Shown here piece by piece: positions 21,933-32,434 of a stretch of 64,000 nt of DNA (position 1 is its first letter; each line of letters opens with the position of its first letter). Source of the stretch: Thauera sedimentorum. GTDB lineage: Bacteria > Pseudomonadota > Gammaproteobacteria > Burkholderiales > Rhodocyclaceae. The translations under genes were made by a program, and so were the position numbers. Location: positions 1,408,586 through 1,472,585 of the forward strand of contig NZ_JACTAH010000002.1 in assembly GCF_014489115.1 (NCBI RefSeq), written 5' to 3'. The notes under the pieces are model-generated. The model was not told where the DNA came from, searched no databases, and was given only the letters and a program-made list of their open reading frames with translations.

Positions 21933-22826
21933 ATGTCCATCCTGATCAACAAAGACACCAAGGTCATCACCCAGGGCATCACCGGGAAGACCGGCCAGTT
22001 CCACACCGAGAAGTGCCAGGAGTACGCCAACGGCAAGAACTGCTTCGTTGCCGGCGTGAACCCCAAGAAGGCCGGTGAGAGCATCTTCAACATCCCCATC
22101 TACGCCTCCGTCAAGGAAGCGGCTGCGGAAACCGGCGCCACCGTGTCGGTGATCTACGTGCCGCCCGCCGGCGCCGCTGCGGCGATCTGGGAAGCCTGCG
22201 AGGCCGACCTCGACCTGGCGATCTGCATCACCGAAGGCATTCCGGTGCGCGACATGCTGGAAGTGCGCAACAAGATGAAGCAGAAGGTTGCCAAGGGCGG
22301 CAAGGAAACCTTGCTGCTGGGCCCCAACTGCCCCGGCCTGATCACGCCCGACGAGATCAAGATCGGCATCATGCCCGGCCACATCCACAAGAAGGGCCGC
22401 ATCGGCGTGGTGTCGCGTTCCGGCACCCTGACCTATGAAGCCGTGGCGCAGCTGACCGAGATCGGCCTGGGCCAGTCTTCCGCGGTCGGTATCGGCGGCG
22501 ACCCGATCAACGGTCTGAAGCACATCGACGTGATGCGCATGTTCAACGACGATCCGGACACCGACGCGGTGATCATGATCGGCGAGATCGGCGGTCCGGA
22601 CGAAGCCGAAGCCGCGCTGTGGTGCAAGGACAACATGAAGAAGCCGGTGGTCGGCTTCATCGCCGGTGTCACCGCTCCGGCCGGCAAGCGCATGGGCCAC
22701 GCCGGTGCGCTGATCTCCGGTGGCGCGGACACCGCCGATGCCAAGCTCGCCATCATGGAAGAGTGCGGTTTCAAGGTGACCCGCAACCCGTCCGAGATGG
22801 GCAAGCTGCTCAAGGCCATGCTCTGA
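21933..22826 (+). CDS. sucD: Succinate--CoA ligase (ADP-forming) alpha subunit
   Basis: Alpha subunit that binds CoA and is phosphorylated on His. 297 residues: VITQGITGKTGQFHTEKCQEY (CoA-binding Rossmann), LGPNCPGLITP, and the phospho-His loop MGHAGALISGG. ATG 21933 with GGAG upstream is preferred over a TTG two codons earlier. A strong terminator follows. Confidence 0.98.
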   Translation: MSILINKDTKVITQGITGKTGQFHTEKCQEYANGKNCFVAGVNPKKAGESIFNIPIYASVKEAAAETGATVSVIYVPPAGAAAAIWEACEADLDLAICITEGIPVRDMLEVRNKMKQKVAKGGKETLLLGPNCPGLITPDEIKIGIMPGHIHKKGRIGVVSRSGTLTYEAVAQLTEIGLGQSSAVGIGGDPINGLKHIDVMRMFNDDPDTDAVIMIGEIGGPDEAEAALWCKDNMKKPVVGFIAGVTAPAGKRMGHAGALISGGADTADAKLAIMEECGFKVTRNPSEMGKLLKAML

Positions 22827-22848
22827 TCGGTCGAGAGCGATCCGCACG

Positions 22849-22882
22849 AAAAGCGCCGGCTGGTCCGGCGCTTTTTCTTTTT
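22849..22882 (+). terminator. Intrinsic terminator of sucCD
   Basis: Perfect 8-bp stem AGCGCCGG/CCGGCGCT (22852-22859 with 22865-22872), 5-base loop, flanked by A-run and followed by TTTTCTTTTT. Lies 25 bases after the sucD stop. Confidence 0.88.
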
Positions 22883-22927
22883 CGCAGGCAATGCCGTTTC
22901 TCCCAAGGGACAGCGCCTGCGGCACGC

Positions 22928-22936
22928 TGCTAGAAT
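22928..22936 (+). promoter_or_regulatory. Candidate extended -10 (TGCTAGAAT) for the PP2C gene
   Basis: TG-n-TAGAAT, an extended -10 with five of six matches, 70 bases before the chosen PP2C start and just after the sucD terminator. No clear -35. Confidence 0.4.
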
Positions 22937-23005
22937 GCTCCGATCCCCGCAGCGGCCGGTGCTGCAGGGGTCTTGCGAGAGGAGCCGGGTTGCCGGGAGT
23001 GCCGG

Positions 23006-23779
23006 ATGCAAGCTTCGTCCCTTGCCGTGCGCTGGGCTGCGCTCAGTGACATCGGTCTGCAGCGAGCACGCAACGAGGATGCCTTCCTCGTCGTGCCCGA
23101 GCGCTCGTACGCGGTCTTGTCCGACGGGATGGGTGGGCATCGGGGTGGAGATGTTGCGGCGCGCATCGTCATCGATACCGTACGGGATGAGCTGTGCCGG
23201 CGTCCGGTGGGCAGTGGTGCCGAGGCGTCCGCATCGGCCCTGAGGGCGGCGGTGCTCGCCGCCAACGACGCGGTGCTTGCCGCGGCAGCCGAGGACCGGG
23301 GCTTGACCGGCATGGGCGCGACCGTGGTGGCTGCAAGCCTGTGTGCCGACGGTCTGGTATTCGCCAACGTGGGCGACTCGCGGCTGTACCGCTACCGCGA
23401 AGGCCGGCTCGAGCAGCTCACGCATGACCACACCATGTTGCAGGAGCTTGTCGACGGCGGCATGATTAGCCCGGAGCAGGCCCTGCGGACGCCGTTTCGT
23501 GGCATGCTCACGCGGGCGCTCGGGGTGGAGCCCGAGGTGCTGGTCGACGTGCGACAGACGGACCTCCGGCCGGGCGACATGCTGCTGATGTGCTCGGACG
23601 GCCTGACCGACATGGTCGACGATGACGAGATTGCCGTCATGCTGGCGGCCGGGGGCGATGTCGACGATCGCGCCGCAGCGCTGGTGGCCTATGCGAACGC
23701 GGGAGGAGGGCGCGACAATATCACTGTCGTGCTGGCCGCCGTGGCGGATGACGAAGCGGTAGCCGACGTGGGCGGCTAG
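23006..23779 (+). CDS. PP2C-type serine/threonine protein phosphatase
   Basis: PPM/PP2C phosphatase of about 257 residues. Metal-binding and catalytic motifs are intact: RNEDAFL, VLSDGMGGHRGG, FANVGDSRLYRYREG, LLMCSDGLTDMVDDDE and GGGRDNITVVL. It should dephosphorylate Ser/Thr-phosphoproteins; the next gene encodes an FHA phosphothreonine reader, but no kinase is in the window. An in-frame TTG at 22973 would add 11 residues; the ATG with GGGAG upstream is preferred. Confidence 0.92.
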   Translation: MQASSLAVRWAALSDIGLQRARNEDAFLVVPERSYAVLSDGMGGHRGGDVAARIVIDTVRDELCRRPVGSGAEASASALRAAVLAANDAVLAAAAEDRGLTGMGATVVAASLCADGLVFANVGDSRLYRYREGRLEQLTHDHTMLQELVDGGMISPEQALRTPFRGMLTRALGVEPEVLVDVRQTDLRPGDMLLMCSDGLTDMVDDDEIAVMLAAGGDVDDRAAALVAYANAGGGRDNITVVLAAVADDEAVADVGG

Positions 23780-23805
23780 CGGAACGAACGAATGGGTGAG
23801 AGGCA

Positions 23806-24525
23806 ATGCCGAAGTTGATCCTCAGTATGGACGGTCTGGTGCTCAAGGAGGTGATCCTCAAGAAGGAGCGGACGACCATCGGGCGCAAGGCGGACAACGA
23901 CATCCAGATCGACAACCTCGCCATCAGCGGCCATCACGCGGTCATCGTCTGCATCCTCAACGACGCCTTCCTCGAGGATCTGAACAGCACCAACGGCACT
24001 TACGTGAACAGCCAGCAGATCAAGAAGCATGTGCTGAAGAATCACGACGTGATCGAGCTGGGCAAGTACCGCCTGAAGTTCCTGGTCGATGCCGCACCGT
24101 CCGGTGCGGGAGCGGTCGACCTGGTGGATACCGGCGCGCTGCGCGCGGCGGGGGCGCCCGAGGTCGAAGCGCTTGCGGCCTCCTCGCCGGAGCGTTCGCA
24201 GACCCGTACCCAGCATTTCCCGCCTGAGTCGCTCGACGCCATGGAGACCCCTTCTGCACTCCCCGAGGGGGCCTTGCAGGTGCTCAGCGGTGCCAATGCG
24301 GGGCGGGAGCTGGCGCTGACCAAGTCCCTGACGACGCTGGGCAAGCCGGGCAACCAGGTGGCGGTGATCACCCGGCGGCCGCATGGCTACTACATCACCC
24401 ATGTCGAAGGGGCGAGCTTTCCCATGGTCAATGGACAGACCCTGGACGCCCAGGCGCACCGGCTCGAGGATCACGACATCATCGAGATCGCCGGCATCAA
24501 GATGGAGTTCTTCCTGCGCGCTTGA
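23806..24525 (+). CDS. FHA-domain protein with a second, degenerate FHA fold
   Basis: 239 residues. The first FHA domain (about residues 5-95) is canonical: TTIGRKADNDIQIDN, SGHHAVI and LEDLNSTNGTYVN, the residues that read phosphothreonine. A Pro/Ala/Ser linker leads to a second FHA-like half (about 150-239: LQVLSGANAGRELAL, TTLGKPGNQVAVITRR, DHDIIEIAGIKMEFFL) that lacks the Arg-Ser-Asn binding residues and is probably structural. It follows the PP2C gene by 26 bases. Confidence 0.9.
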   Translation: MPKLILSMDGLVLKEVILKKERTTIGRKADNDIQIDNLAISGHHAVIVCILNDAFLEDLNSTNGTYVNSQQIKKHVLKNHDVIELGKYRLKFLVDAAPSGAGAVDLVDTGALRAAGAPEVEALAASSPERSQTRTQHFPPESLDAMETPSALPEGALQVLSGANAGRELALTKSLTTLGKPGNQVAVITRRPHGYYITHVEGASFPMVNGQTLDAQAHRLEDHDIIEIAGIKMEFFLRA

Positions 24526-24655
24526 GCTTTGCGGGCGCAGATGCCCGCAGGCGTGACTTTGTGCAACCCGTCCAGGCACTGCGGGTGTTAGGCTTCGCGC
24601 AGGTGTGGCGTACAGCCTTTCGACCGGCCGAGAGCCGGCTGGTGGAATTCCCTGA

Positions 24656-25423
24656 ATGAAGTTAACGGTACTAGGCTGCAGTGGCGGCATCGGTGGTGCG
24701 AGGTCGCGGACGACCAGTTTCCTGGTCGACGACGACATCCTGCTCGACTGCGGTACCGGTGTCGGCGATCTGGAGCTCGATGCGCTGCGGGCTGTCGACC
24801 ACGTCTTCGTCACCCACGCCCATCTTGATCACATCGCCTCCATCCCCCTGCTGATCGATTCGGTGGGCGAGTCGCGGCGTTTTCCGCTCACCGTATACGG
24901 ATCGCCGGAAACCTTGCGCATCCTGCGCTCGCACATTTTCAACTGGCTGATCTGGCCGGACTTCACCGCCATTCCCAACCGTCACCGGCCTTTCCTGCGC
25001 TTGCAGCCGGTCAAGGTGGGCGAGTGCGTGCGCCTGGGCGAGCGTGCGATTACCGCGCTGCCGGCCCATCACACCGTGCCCGCGCTCGGCTACTGCCTGG
25101 ACAGCGGGGCCGGCAAGCTGGTCTATACCGGCGACACGACCTACTGCAAACCGCTGATCGCCGCGCTCAACCAGACGCGCAACCTGCGTCACCTGATCGT
25201 CGAGACGGCCTTCCCGGACGAGCAGCACGGGCTGGCGCTGGCATCCCGCCATCTGTCGCCCAGCCTGCTGGGCGCCATGCTCGACGAACTCGAGGTGTCG
25301 CCCCAGGTGTACATCAGCCATCTCAAGCCGGGTGTCGGCGAGCGCATCATGGCGCAGATCGCCTGTTACGCCGGGCGCCTTCGTCCCCGGGCGCTGGTCC
25401 ACGGAGAGATCCTCGAGTTCTGA
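24656..25423 (+). CDS. Metallo-beta-lactamase-fold hydrolase (class II cyclic-nucleotide phosphodiesterase-like)
   Basis: 255-residue metallo-beta-lactamase-fold protein. The metal site is seen in VTHAHLDHIAS, LPAHHTVPALGY, VYTGDTTYCKP and a C-terminal YISHLKPG. The layout (fold starting at residue 1, LDCGTGVGDLELDAL, domain order) resembles class II 3',5'-cyclic-nucleotide phosphodiesterases, but substrate specificity cannot be read from the sequence. It sits 130 bases after the FHA gene and 77 before the GAF-GspE gene. Confidence 0.82.
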   Translation: MKLTVLGCSGGIGGARSRTTSFLVDDDILLDCGTGVGDLELDALRAVDHVFVTHAHLDHIASIPLLIDSVGESRRFPLTVYGSPETLRILRSHIFNWLIWPDFTAIPNRHRPFLRLQPVKVGECVRLGERAITALPAHHTVPALGYCLDSGAGKLVYTGDTTYCKPLIAALNQTRNLRHLIVETAFPDEQHGLALASRHLSPSLLGAMLDELEVSPQVYISHLKPGVGERIMAQIACYAGRLRPRALVHGEILEF

Positions 25424-25464
25424 GGCGAATCCGTGTAGCCCGTGCAGCGACATGCGCCAGGCCC

Positions 25465-25470
25465 TAGAAT
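25465..25470 (+). promoter_or_regulatory. Candidate -10 box (TAGAAT) before the GAF-GspE gene
   Basis: TAGAAT 30 bases before the ATG, in the short gap after the hydrolase gene. No recognisable -35. Confidence 0.3.
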
Positions 25471-25500
25471 CCAGCGTATGTCGATTCTTCCAAGGCGGGC

Positions 25501-27858
25501 ATGCGCATGAACGCTTCACCCGGAAAACCCGCTGCCAGCGACGTGGCCGGCCGGCTGGCCTTCTTCAAGGGCTTGCAGGCGGTCACCAACCGTATTCATT
25601 CGACCCTCGATGCGGACCAGATCGTCTTTGAACTCGCTGACGACATCTGTGCGCTGTTCGATGCCGAACGCCTGACCATCTACACGCTGGATGAGGGTGG
25701 CAATGCCATCGTCACCAAGGTGAAGACCGGCCTGCGGGCCATACAGCGCATCAAGCTGCCGATAGACGAAACCAGCATCGCCGGCTATGTGGCCTTGCGC
25801 CGCGTGCTGGTCAATATCGCCGACGTCTATGACGAGGCCGAGCTACGTGCGCTGTCGCCCAGCCTGAGCTTCCGCAAGGAGGTCGACGAGCGCAGTGGCT
25901 TCCGCACGCGGCAGATGCTGGCGGCGCCGGTCATCGAACCGGAGAGCGGCCAGCTCGAAGGCGTGATCCAGCTGATCAACGCTGCCGGCGGGCGCTTTTC
26001 CGCCGTGGCGGAGGAGGGCCTGCTGGGCCTGGCGCAGACCCTGGGCGTGGCCTTCGCCAAGCACCGCAGCGCGCCCGCGGCCCTGCGCTCGCGTTTCGAT
26101 GCGCTGGTGGCGGATGGCCGCATCACCGCCGAGGAACTCGGCGAATCCACCCGGCTCGCGCGTGAGCAGGGCGCCAGCACCGAGCGGGTGCTGATCGATG
26201 CGCTCGGTCTCTCGCATGCGGAGCTGGGTGAGGCGGCGGCCCGCTTCTACGGCGTGCCTTACGAGCCCTTCCGCGCCGACCGCGTCAAGCCGATGGACCT
26301 GTTGCGCAACATCAAGCGCGAATACGTCCAGCAGAGCCACTGGCTGCCTTTGGAGGAAACCACCGAGGGCGTCGTGGTGATGACCGTCGACCCGGAGCAG
26401 GTCCGCTCCTCGCGCGTCGTCCATAACGTGTTCCCGCGCGCGCGGCTGGCATTCCGGGTCACCACGCGCGATGAGTTCGAACGCACGGTCAACCAGTTCT
26501 TCGAACCTTCGCTCGACATGGGCTCGGTGGACGACCTGCTGTCCGACCTGTCCGAGGAGGAGTACGAGAGCTCGGTTCACGACGACGTCAATGCGGCTGC
26601 CGACAACGAGCTGGTCAAGCTGGTCAACAAGATCATCATCGATGCCCACCGCCAGGGGGCTTCCGACATCCACATCGAGCCGCGGCCGGGCAAGGAGAAG
26701 ACCCTGGTGCGCTTCCGCCGCGACGGCGTGCTGCTGCCCTACATCGAGGTGCCGGCGAGCTACCGCAATCCGCTGGTCACGCGCATCAAGATCATGTGCG
26801 ACCTGGACATCTCCGAGCGCCGCCGTCCGCAGGACGGCAAGATCAAGTTCCGCAAGTACGCCCCGCTCGACATCGAGCTGCGGGTGGCGACACTACCCAC
26901 CGCGGGCGGCATCGAAGACGTGGTGATGCGCATCCTCGGCAACAGCGAACCGATTCCGCTCGACCGGCTCGGCCTGTCGGCGCGCAACCTGGCGCGCCTG
27001 CGCGAGGTGATCGCCAGTCCGCACGGCATCTTCTTCGTCTGCGGGCCGACCGGTTCGGGCAAGACCACCACGCTGCATTCGGTGCTCGGCCACATCAACA
27101 CGCCGGAAACCAAGATCTGGACGGCGGAGGACCCGGTGGAGATCACCCAGAAGGGGCTGCGCCAGGTTCAGGTGAACCGCAAGGCCGGGCTGGATTTCGC
27201 CACGCTGATGCGCGCCTTCCTGCGTGCCGATCCGGACGTCATCATGGTCGGCGAGATGCGCGACGAGGAGACTGCCTCGGTCGGCATCGAGGCTTCGCTC
27301 ACCGGCCACCTCGTCCTGTCCACGCTGCACACCAACAGCGCGCCGGAGTCCATCGTCCGCCTGCTCGACATGGGCATGGACCCCTTCAACTTCGCCGACG
27401 CGCTGCTCGGCGTGCTGGCCCAGCGCCTCGCCCGCCGGCTGTGCACCAGCTGTCGCCAGGCCTACCACCCGGACGAGACCGAGATCGACCATCTGCTCGA
27501 CGAGTACTGTGCGGACATGGACCTCGTCCCCGCCTTCCGCGCCGACCCGGCCGCCGCGCGCGCAGCCTTGCTCGCCGAGTGGAAGGCCAATTGGGCCGAC
27601 GCGCAGGGACGCTTCACCCTGTACCGTGCGGTGGGCTGCCAGGAGTGCAACAAGGGCTACCGCGGCCGTGTCGGGCTGCATGAGCTGATGATCGCCTCGG
27701 ATGAGATCCGCCGCCTGATACAGGAGCGCAGCAGGGTCGCGGCGCTGCGCGCCGAGGCCCTGGTCGAGGGCATGCGTACGCTGCGCCAGGACGGTATCGA
27801 GAAGGTCCTCGCCGGCATCCTCGACATGGTCCAGGTGCGCAAGGTCTGTGCGCGCTGA
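25501..27858 (+). CDS. GspE/PilB-family ATPase with an N-terminal GAF domain
   Basis: 785-residue AAA-type secretion ATPase. A GAF domain occupies about residues 15-190 (FELADDICALFDAERLTIYTLDE and following), then a MshEN/T2SSE N-terminal domain (about 200-340), then the GspE ATPase core (about 360-700): GASDIHIEP, Walker A GPTGSGKT with Lys521, the Asp box, Walker B FLRADPDVIMVGEMRD and the zinc-type CTSC...CQEC pairs. GspE ATPases power type II secretion or type IV pili; no other such genes are nearby, and the GAF domain suggests ligand or protein control. Two close ATGs (25501, 25507) are possible. Confidence 0.9.
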   Translation: MRMNASPGKPAASDVAGRLAFFKGLQAVTNRIHSTLDADQIVFELADDICALFDAERLTIYTLDEGGNAIVTKVKTGLRAIQRIKLPIDETSIAGYVALRRVLVNIADVYDEAELRALSPSLSFRKEVDERSGFRTRQMLAAPVIEPESGQLEGVIQLINAAGGRFSAVAEEGLLGLAQTLGVAFAKHRSAPAALRSRFDALVADGRITAEELGESTRLAREQGASTERVLIDALGLSHAELGEAAARFYGVPYEPFRADRVKPMDLLRNIKREYVQQSHWLPLEETTEGVVVMTVDPEQVRSSRVVHNVFPRARLAFRVTTRDEFERTVNQFFEPSLDMGSVDDLLSDLSEEEYESSVHDDVNAAADNELVKLVNKIIIDAHRQGASDIHIEPRPGKEKTLVRFRRDGVLLPYIEVPASYRNPLVTRIKIMCDLDISERRRPQDGKIKFRKYAPLDIELRVATLPTAGGIEDVVMRILGNSEPIPLDRLGLSARNLARLREVIASPHGIFFVCGPTGSGKTTTLHSVLGHINTPETKIWTAEDPVEITQKGLRQVQVNRKAGLDFATLMRAFLRADPDVIMVGEMRDEETASVGIEASLTGHLVLSTLHTNSAPESIVRLLDMGMDPFNFADALLGVLAQRLARRLCTSCRQAYHPDETEIDHLLDEYCADMDLVPAFRADPAAARAALLAEWKANWADAQGRFTLYRAVGCQECNKGYRGRVGLHELMIASDEIRRLIQERSRVAALRAEALVEGMRTLRQDGIEKVLAGILDMVQVRKVCAR

Positions 27859-27891
27859 GCGCCGCTTGCCGGCCTGAACCGAGCTTCAGGC

Positions 27892-27897
27892 TAGAAT
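27892..27897 (+). promoter_or_regulatory. Candidate -10 box (TAGAAT) for rpe-gph
   Basis: TAGAAT 33 bases before the rpe ATG. A TTGCCG at 27866-27871 would be a -35 at 20-base spacing, which is long, so support is modest. Confidence 0.35.
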
Positions 27898-27930
27898 CCC
27901 CGGCTGAAGATCCACTGGAGTGTTCCCGCC

Positions 27931-28626
27931 ATGTTCCGTATCGCCCCCAGCCTGCTGTCCGCCGACTTTGCCCGCCTGGGCGAGGAAGTGCGCAATGTCG
28001 TCGCCGCCGGTGCCGACTGGATCCACTTCGACGTGATGGACAACCACTACGTGCCCAACCTCACCGTCGGTCCGCTGGTCTGCGAGGCGATCCGTCCGCA
28101 CACCAGCGCGCCGATCGACGTGCACCTGATGGTCAAGCCGGTCGATCGCATCATCCCTGACTTCGCCAAGGCCGGTGCCAACGTGATCACCTTCCACCCG
28201 GAAGCCTCCGAGCATGTCGACCGCACGCTGGGCCTGATCCGCGAGTCCGGCTGTCAGGCCGGGCTGGTGTTCAATCCGGCCACCCCGCTGACCTGGATGG
28301 ACCACGTCATGGACCAGCTCGACGTGGTGCTGCTGATGAGCGTGAACCCGGGTTTCGGCGGGCAGAAATTCATCCCCGGCACGCTCGCCAAGCTGCGCGC
28401 GGCGCGCGACAAGATCGACGCCTACGAGGCCAGGAGCGGGCGACGCATCCTGCTGGAGATCGACGGCGGGGTGAAGGTGGACAACATCGCCGAGATCGCC
28501 GCCGCCGGGGCGGATACCTTCGTCGCCGGTTCGGCGGTGTTCGGCGCCGGCCGCGCCGAGGACCCGAACCGCTACGACTCGGTGATCGCCGCGCTGCGCG
28601 CCAAGCTGGCGGACACGGGCCGATGA
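27931..28626 (+). CDS. rpe: Ribulose-phosphate 3-epimerase
   Basis: Interconverts ribulose 5-phosphate and xylulose 5-phosphate in the pentose phosphate/Calvin pathways. 231 residues, TIM barrel with [36 protein letters not shown] (metal-binding His/Asp), [26 protein letters not shown] and [11 protein letters not shown]. The stop overlaps the gph start by four bases. Confidence 0.97.
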   Translation: MFRIAPSLLSADFARLGEEVRNVVAAGADWIHFDVMDNHYVPNLTVGPLVCEAIRPHTSAPIDVHLMVKPVDRIIPDFAKAGANVITFHPEASEHVDRTLGLIRESGCQAGLVFNPATPLTWMDHVMDQLDVVLLMSVNPGFGGQKFIPGTLAKLRAARDKIDAYEARSGRRILLEIDGGVKVDNIAEIAAAGADTFVAGSAVFGAGRAEDPNRYDSVIAALRAKLADTGR

Positions 28627-29300
28627 GCGGCGTGCGCTACCCGGCCGAGGCGGTGCTGTTCGATCTGGACGGCACCCTGCTCGACACCATCGCCGACCTG
28701 GCCGAAGGGGCCAACCGCATGCTGGCCGAACTCGGCCGCCCGCTGCGCACGCTGGACGAGGTGCACAGCTTCGTCGGCAAGGGCATCCCCAACCTGGTGC
28801 GCCGCTGCCTCACCGAGAATACCCAGGCCACCGAGGCCGAGATCGACGCCGCGCTGCCGGTCTTCCGCCGCCACTATGCCGAGGTGAACGGCCGGGCAAC
28901 GCGCATCTACCCCGGCGTCCTCGAAACGCTGGCGGCCTTGCGCGAACAGGGCCGGCGCCTGGCGGTGGTCACCAACAAGGCCGAGGCCTTCACCCTGCCG
29001 CTGCTCGAACGCATGGGGATTGCCGGCCACTTCGACGCGGTGGTCAGCGGAGATACCCTGCCGGTCAAGAAGCCCGACCCGGCGGTGCTGTTCCACGCCT
29101 GCCGGCTGCTCGGCGTGGATGCCGGGCGGACGGTGATGATCGGCGACTCGGCCAACGACGCGCTGGCCGCGCGCGGCGCGGGCATGCCGGTGCTGCTGGT
29201 GACCTACGGATACAGCGAGGGTATGCCCGTGGACAGCATCGATTGCGATGGGCTACTATCGAACGCACGCGAGGCGCTGGACCGTCTGCAAGCCTTGTAG
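28623..29300 (+). CDS. gph: Phosphoglycolate phosphatase Gph
   Basis: HAD-superfamily phosphatase removing phosphoglycolate (made by DNA repair or RuBisCO oxygenation). 225 residues: catalytic [10 protein letters not shown], Thr motif VVTNKAEAF, and the acidic motif [16 protein letters not shown]. rpe-gph-trpE order is common in proteobacteria. Its TAG stop lies in the loop of a hairpin. Confidence 0.94.
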   Translation: MSGVRYPAEAVLFDLDGTLLDTIADLAEGANRMLAELGRPLRTLDEVHSFVGKGIPNLVRRCLTENTQATEAEIDAALPVFRRHYAEVNGRATRIYPGVLETLAALREQGRRLAVVTNKAEAFTLPLLERMGIAGHFDAVVSGDTLPVKKPDPAVLFHACRLLGVDAGRTVMIGDSANDALAARGAGMPVLLVTYGYSEGMPVDSIDCDGLLSNAREALDRLQAL

Positions 29301-29310
29301 CACAAGGCTT
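29290..29310 (+). other. Perfect 8-bp hairpin spanning the gph stop codon
   Basis: AAGCCTTG-TAGCA-CAAGGCTT, with the TAG stop in the loop. No U-run follows, so it is a doubtful terminator. The remaining 236 bases to trpE show no tryptophan-rich leader peptide and no clear attenuator. Confidence 0.45.
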
Positions 29311-29546
29311 CCGGCCCGTTTCGCACATCCTCCTCACACCCGCCAGATCGAATCGTGACTCACACAGACCGGGCTTCGGACAGCATCAGGGTTCCCGACC
29401 ACGCCGCCTGCCAGGGCCGGCGGTGCTGGCGCTGGTGGCCTGCGGGCCGATAATCGCACCCACCCGCAGCGGGTGACCGGGGCCGACCCGGTGCCGCACC
29501 CGCAACCAACGCCTGTCCGTACCGCACCGTATTCCGTGGAGTCTCC

Positions 29547-31022
<1,476 letters not shown>

Positions 31023-31069
31023 ACAGTGGCCCAGCCGGGGTGCGGCCACGCCCCGCAACGGAGAACGGC

Positions 31070-32434
31070 ATGAACGAGGAAACGCACGTCTTCTACCGCA
31101 ACCCCTTCACCGTCTACCCGGTGATCGCGCGCGGCGAGGGCGCCTACCTGTTCGACAAGAAGGGCAAGCGTTACATGGACGCCTGTGGCGGCGCGGTGGT
31201 CTCCGCCCTCGGCCACGGCGTGCCCAAGGTGGTCGAGGCCCTCAAGGCGCAGCTGGACAGCGTCGAGTTCGCCCATACCAGCCAGTTCACCAACACCCCG
31301 CAGGAGGAACTGGCCGAGTTGCTGGCCGACCTGTCGCCGGGCGGGCTCAACCATGCCTATTTCGTTTCCGGCGGTTCGGAGGCGGTGGAGTCCGCCATCA
31401 AGATGGCGCGCGCCTACTGGGTGCAGATGGGGCGGCCGGAAAAGTGGATGGTGATCGGCCGCGAGCAGAGCTATCACGGCAACACCCTGGGCGCGCTGGC
31501 CGCCGGCGGCAACCGCTGGCGCCGTGCGCTGTACGAGCCCATGCTCTACCAGCGTCCGCGCGTGTCGCCCTGTTACTGCTACCGCTGTCCCTTCGACAAG
31601 GACCCGGCGCACTGCGCGCTGGAGTGCGCCGACGACCTCGAACGCGCCATCCTCGAAGTCGGCCCGGAGAAGGTCTCCGCCTTCATCGCCGAACCCATCG
31701 TCGGCGCCACCGCCGGCGCCCTGGTGCCGCACGAGAACTACTTCCGCCGCATCCGCGAGATCTGCGACCGCTACGACGTGCTGCTGATCGCCGACGAGGT
31801 GATGACCGGCCTGGGCCGCTGCGGCACCTGGTTCGCGATCAAGCAGTTCGGCGTGGTGCCGGACATGATCTGTCTGGCCAAGGGCCTGGCCGCCGGTTAT
31901 GTGCCGATTGGCGCCACCCTGGTGCACAACCACATCGTCGACACCTTCCACAACCGCCGCAACGTCTTCCAGCACGGCCATACCTACATGGGCCATCCGC
32001 TGGCCGCAGCGGCCGGGGTGGCGGTGATCAAGTACATGCAGCAGCACAAGCTGGTCGAGCGCAGCAAGAAGATGGGCGATGAGCTGATGAGCCGCCTGCG
32101 CGAAGCCCTGCACGACCACCCGCACGTGGGCGACATCCGCGGGCGCGGGCTGTTCTGCGGCATCGAGTTCGTGCTCGACCGCGCAAGCAAGACGCCGTTC
32201 GAGCCCGAGCTCGGCTTCCATCGCATCCTCGGCGAGACCGCCTTCGCCAACGGCCTGATCATCTATCCGATGGGCGGCACGCTGGACGGGCGGCGCGGCG
32301 ACCACGTGCTGATCGCACCGCCCTTCGTCATCACCAAGGCGCAGATCGGCCGCCTGGTGGAACTGCTGGTGAAGTCGATCGACGCCACCGTGGACCGGCT
32401 GCGCGACCGCATCGCCGCCGCCGCGCTGCCATGA
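31070..32434 (+). CDS. Class III PLP-dependent aminotransferase, inside the trp operon
   Basis: 454-residue fold-type I aminotransferase of class III (acetylornithine/omega-aminotransferase family). Seen are YMDACGGAVVSALGHG, YFVSGGSEAVESAIKMARAYW, the LLIADEVMTGLGRCGTWF Asp motif, the PLP-lysine region MICLAKGLAAGYVPIGATL and a Cys-rich segment near residues 167-185 (PCYCYRCPFDKDPAHC) found in one branch of the class. The natural amine is unknown. The start is 47 bases after trpE; the stop overlaps the next gene by four bases, so the two enzymes are translationally coupled and presumably act together. Confidence 0.9.
   Translation: MNEETHVFYRNPFTVYPVIARGEGAYLFDKKGKRYMDACGGAVVSALGHGVPKVVEALKAQLDSVEFAHTSQFTNTPQEELAELLADLSPGGLNHAYFVSGGSEAVESAIKMARAYWVQMGRPEKWMVIGREQSYHGNTLGALAAGGNRWRRALYEPMLYQRPRVSPCYCYRCPFDKDPAHCALECADDLERAILEVGPEKVSAFIAEPIVGATAGALVPHENYFRRIREICDRYDVLLIADEVMTGLGRCGTWFAIKQFGVVPDMICLAKGLAAGYVPIGATLVHNHIVDTFHNRRNVFQHGHTYMGHPLAAAAGVAVIKYMQQHKLVERSKKMGDELMSRLREALHDHPHVGDIRGRGLFCGIEFVLDRASKTPFEPELGFHRILGETAFANGLIIYPMGGTLDGRRGDHVLIAPPFVITKAQIGRLVELLVKSIDATVDRLRDRIAAAALP

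Noticed and set aside
20709..22925. A 738-codon minus-strand open frame opposite sucCD
   Set aside because: It is antisense to two certain genes, shows the Asp/His/Gly-rich composition typical of the reverse of GC-rich coding DNA, and matches no family.
29301..29546. A trp leader peptide and attenuator before trpE
   Set aside because: No short frame with tandem Trp codons and no terminator with a U-run; the hairpins present are isolated.
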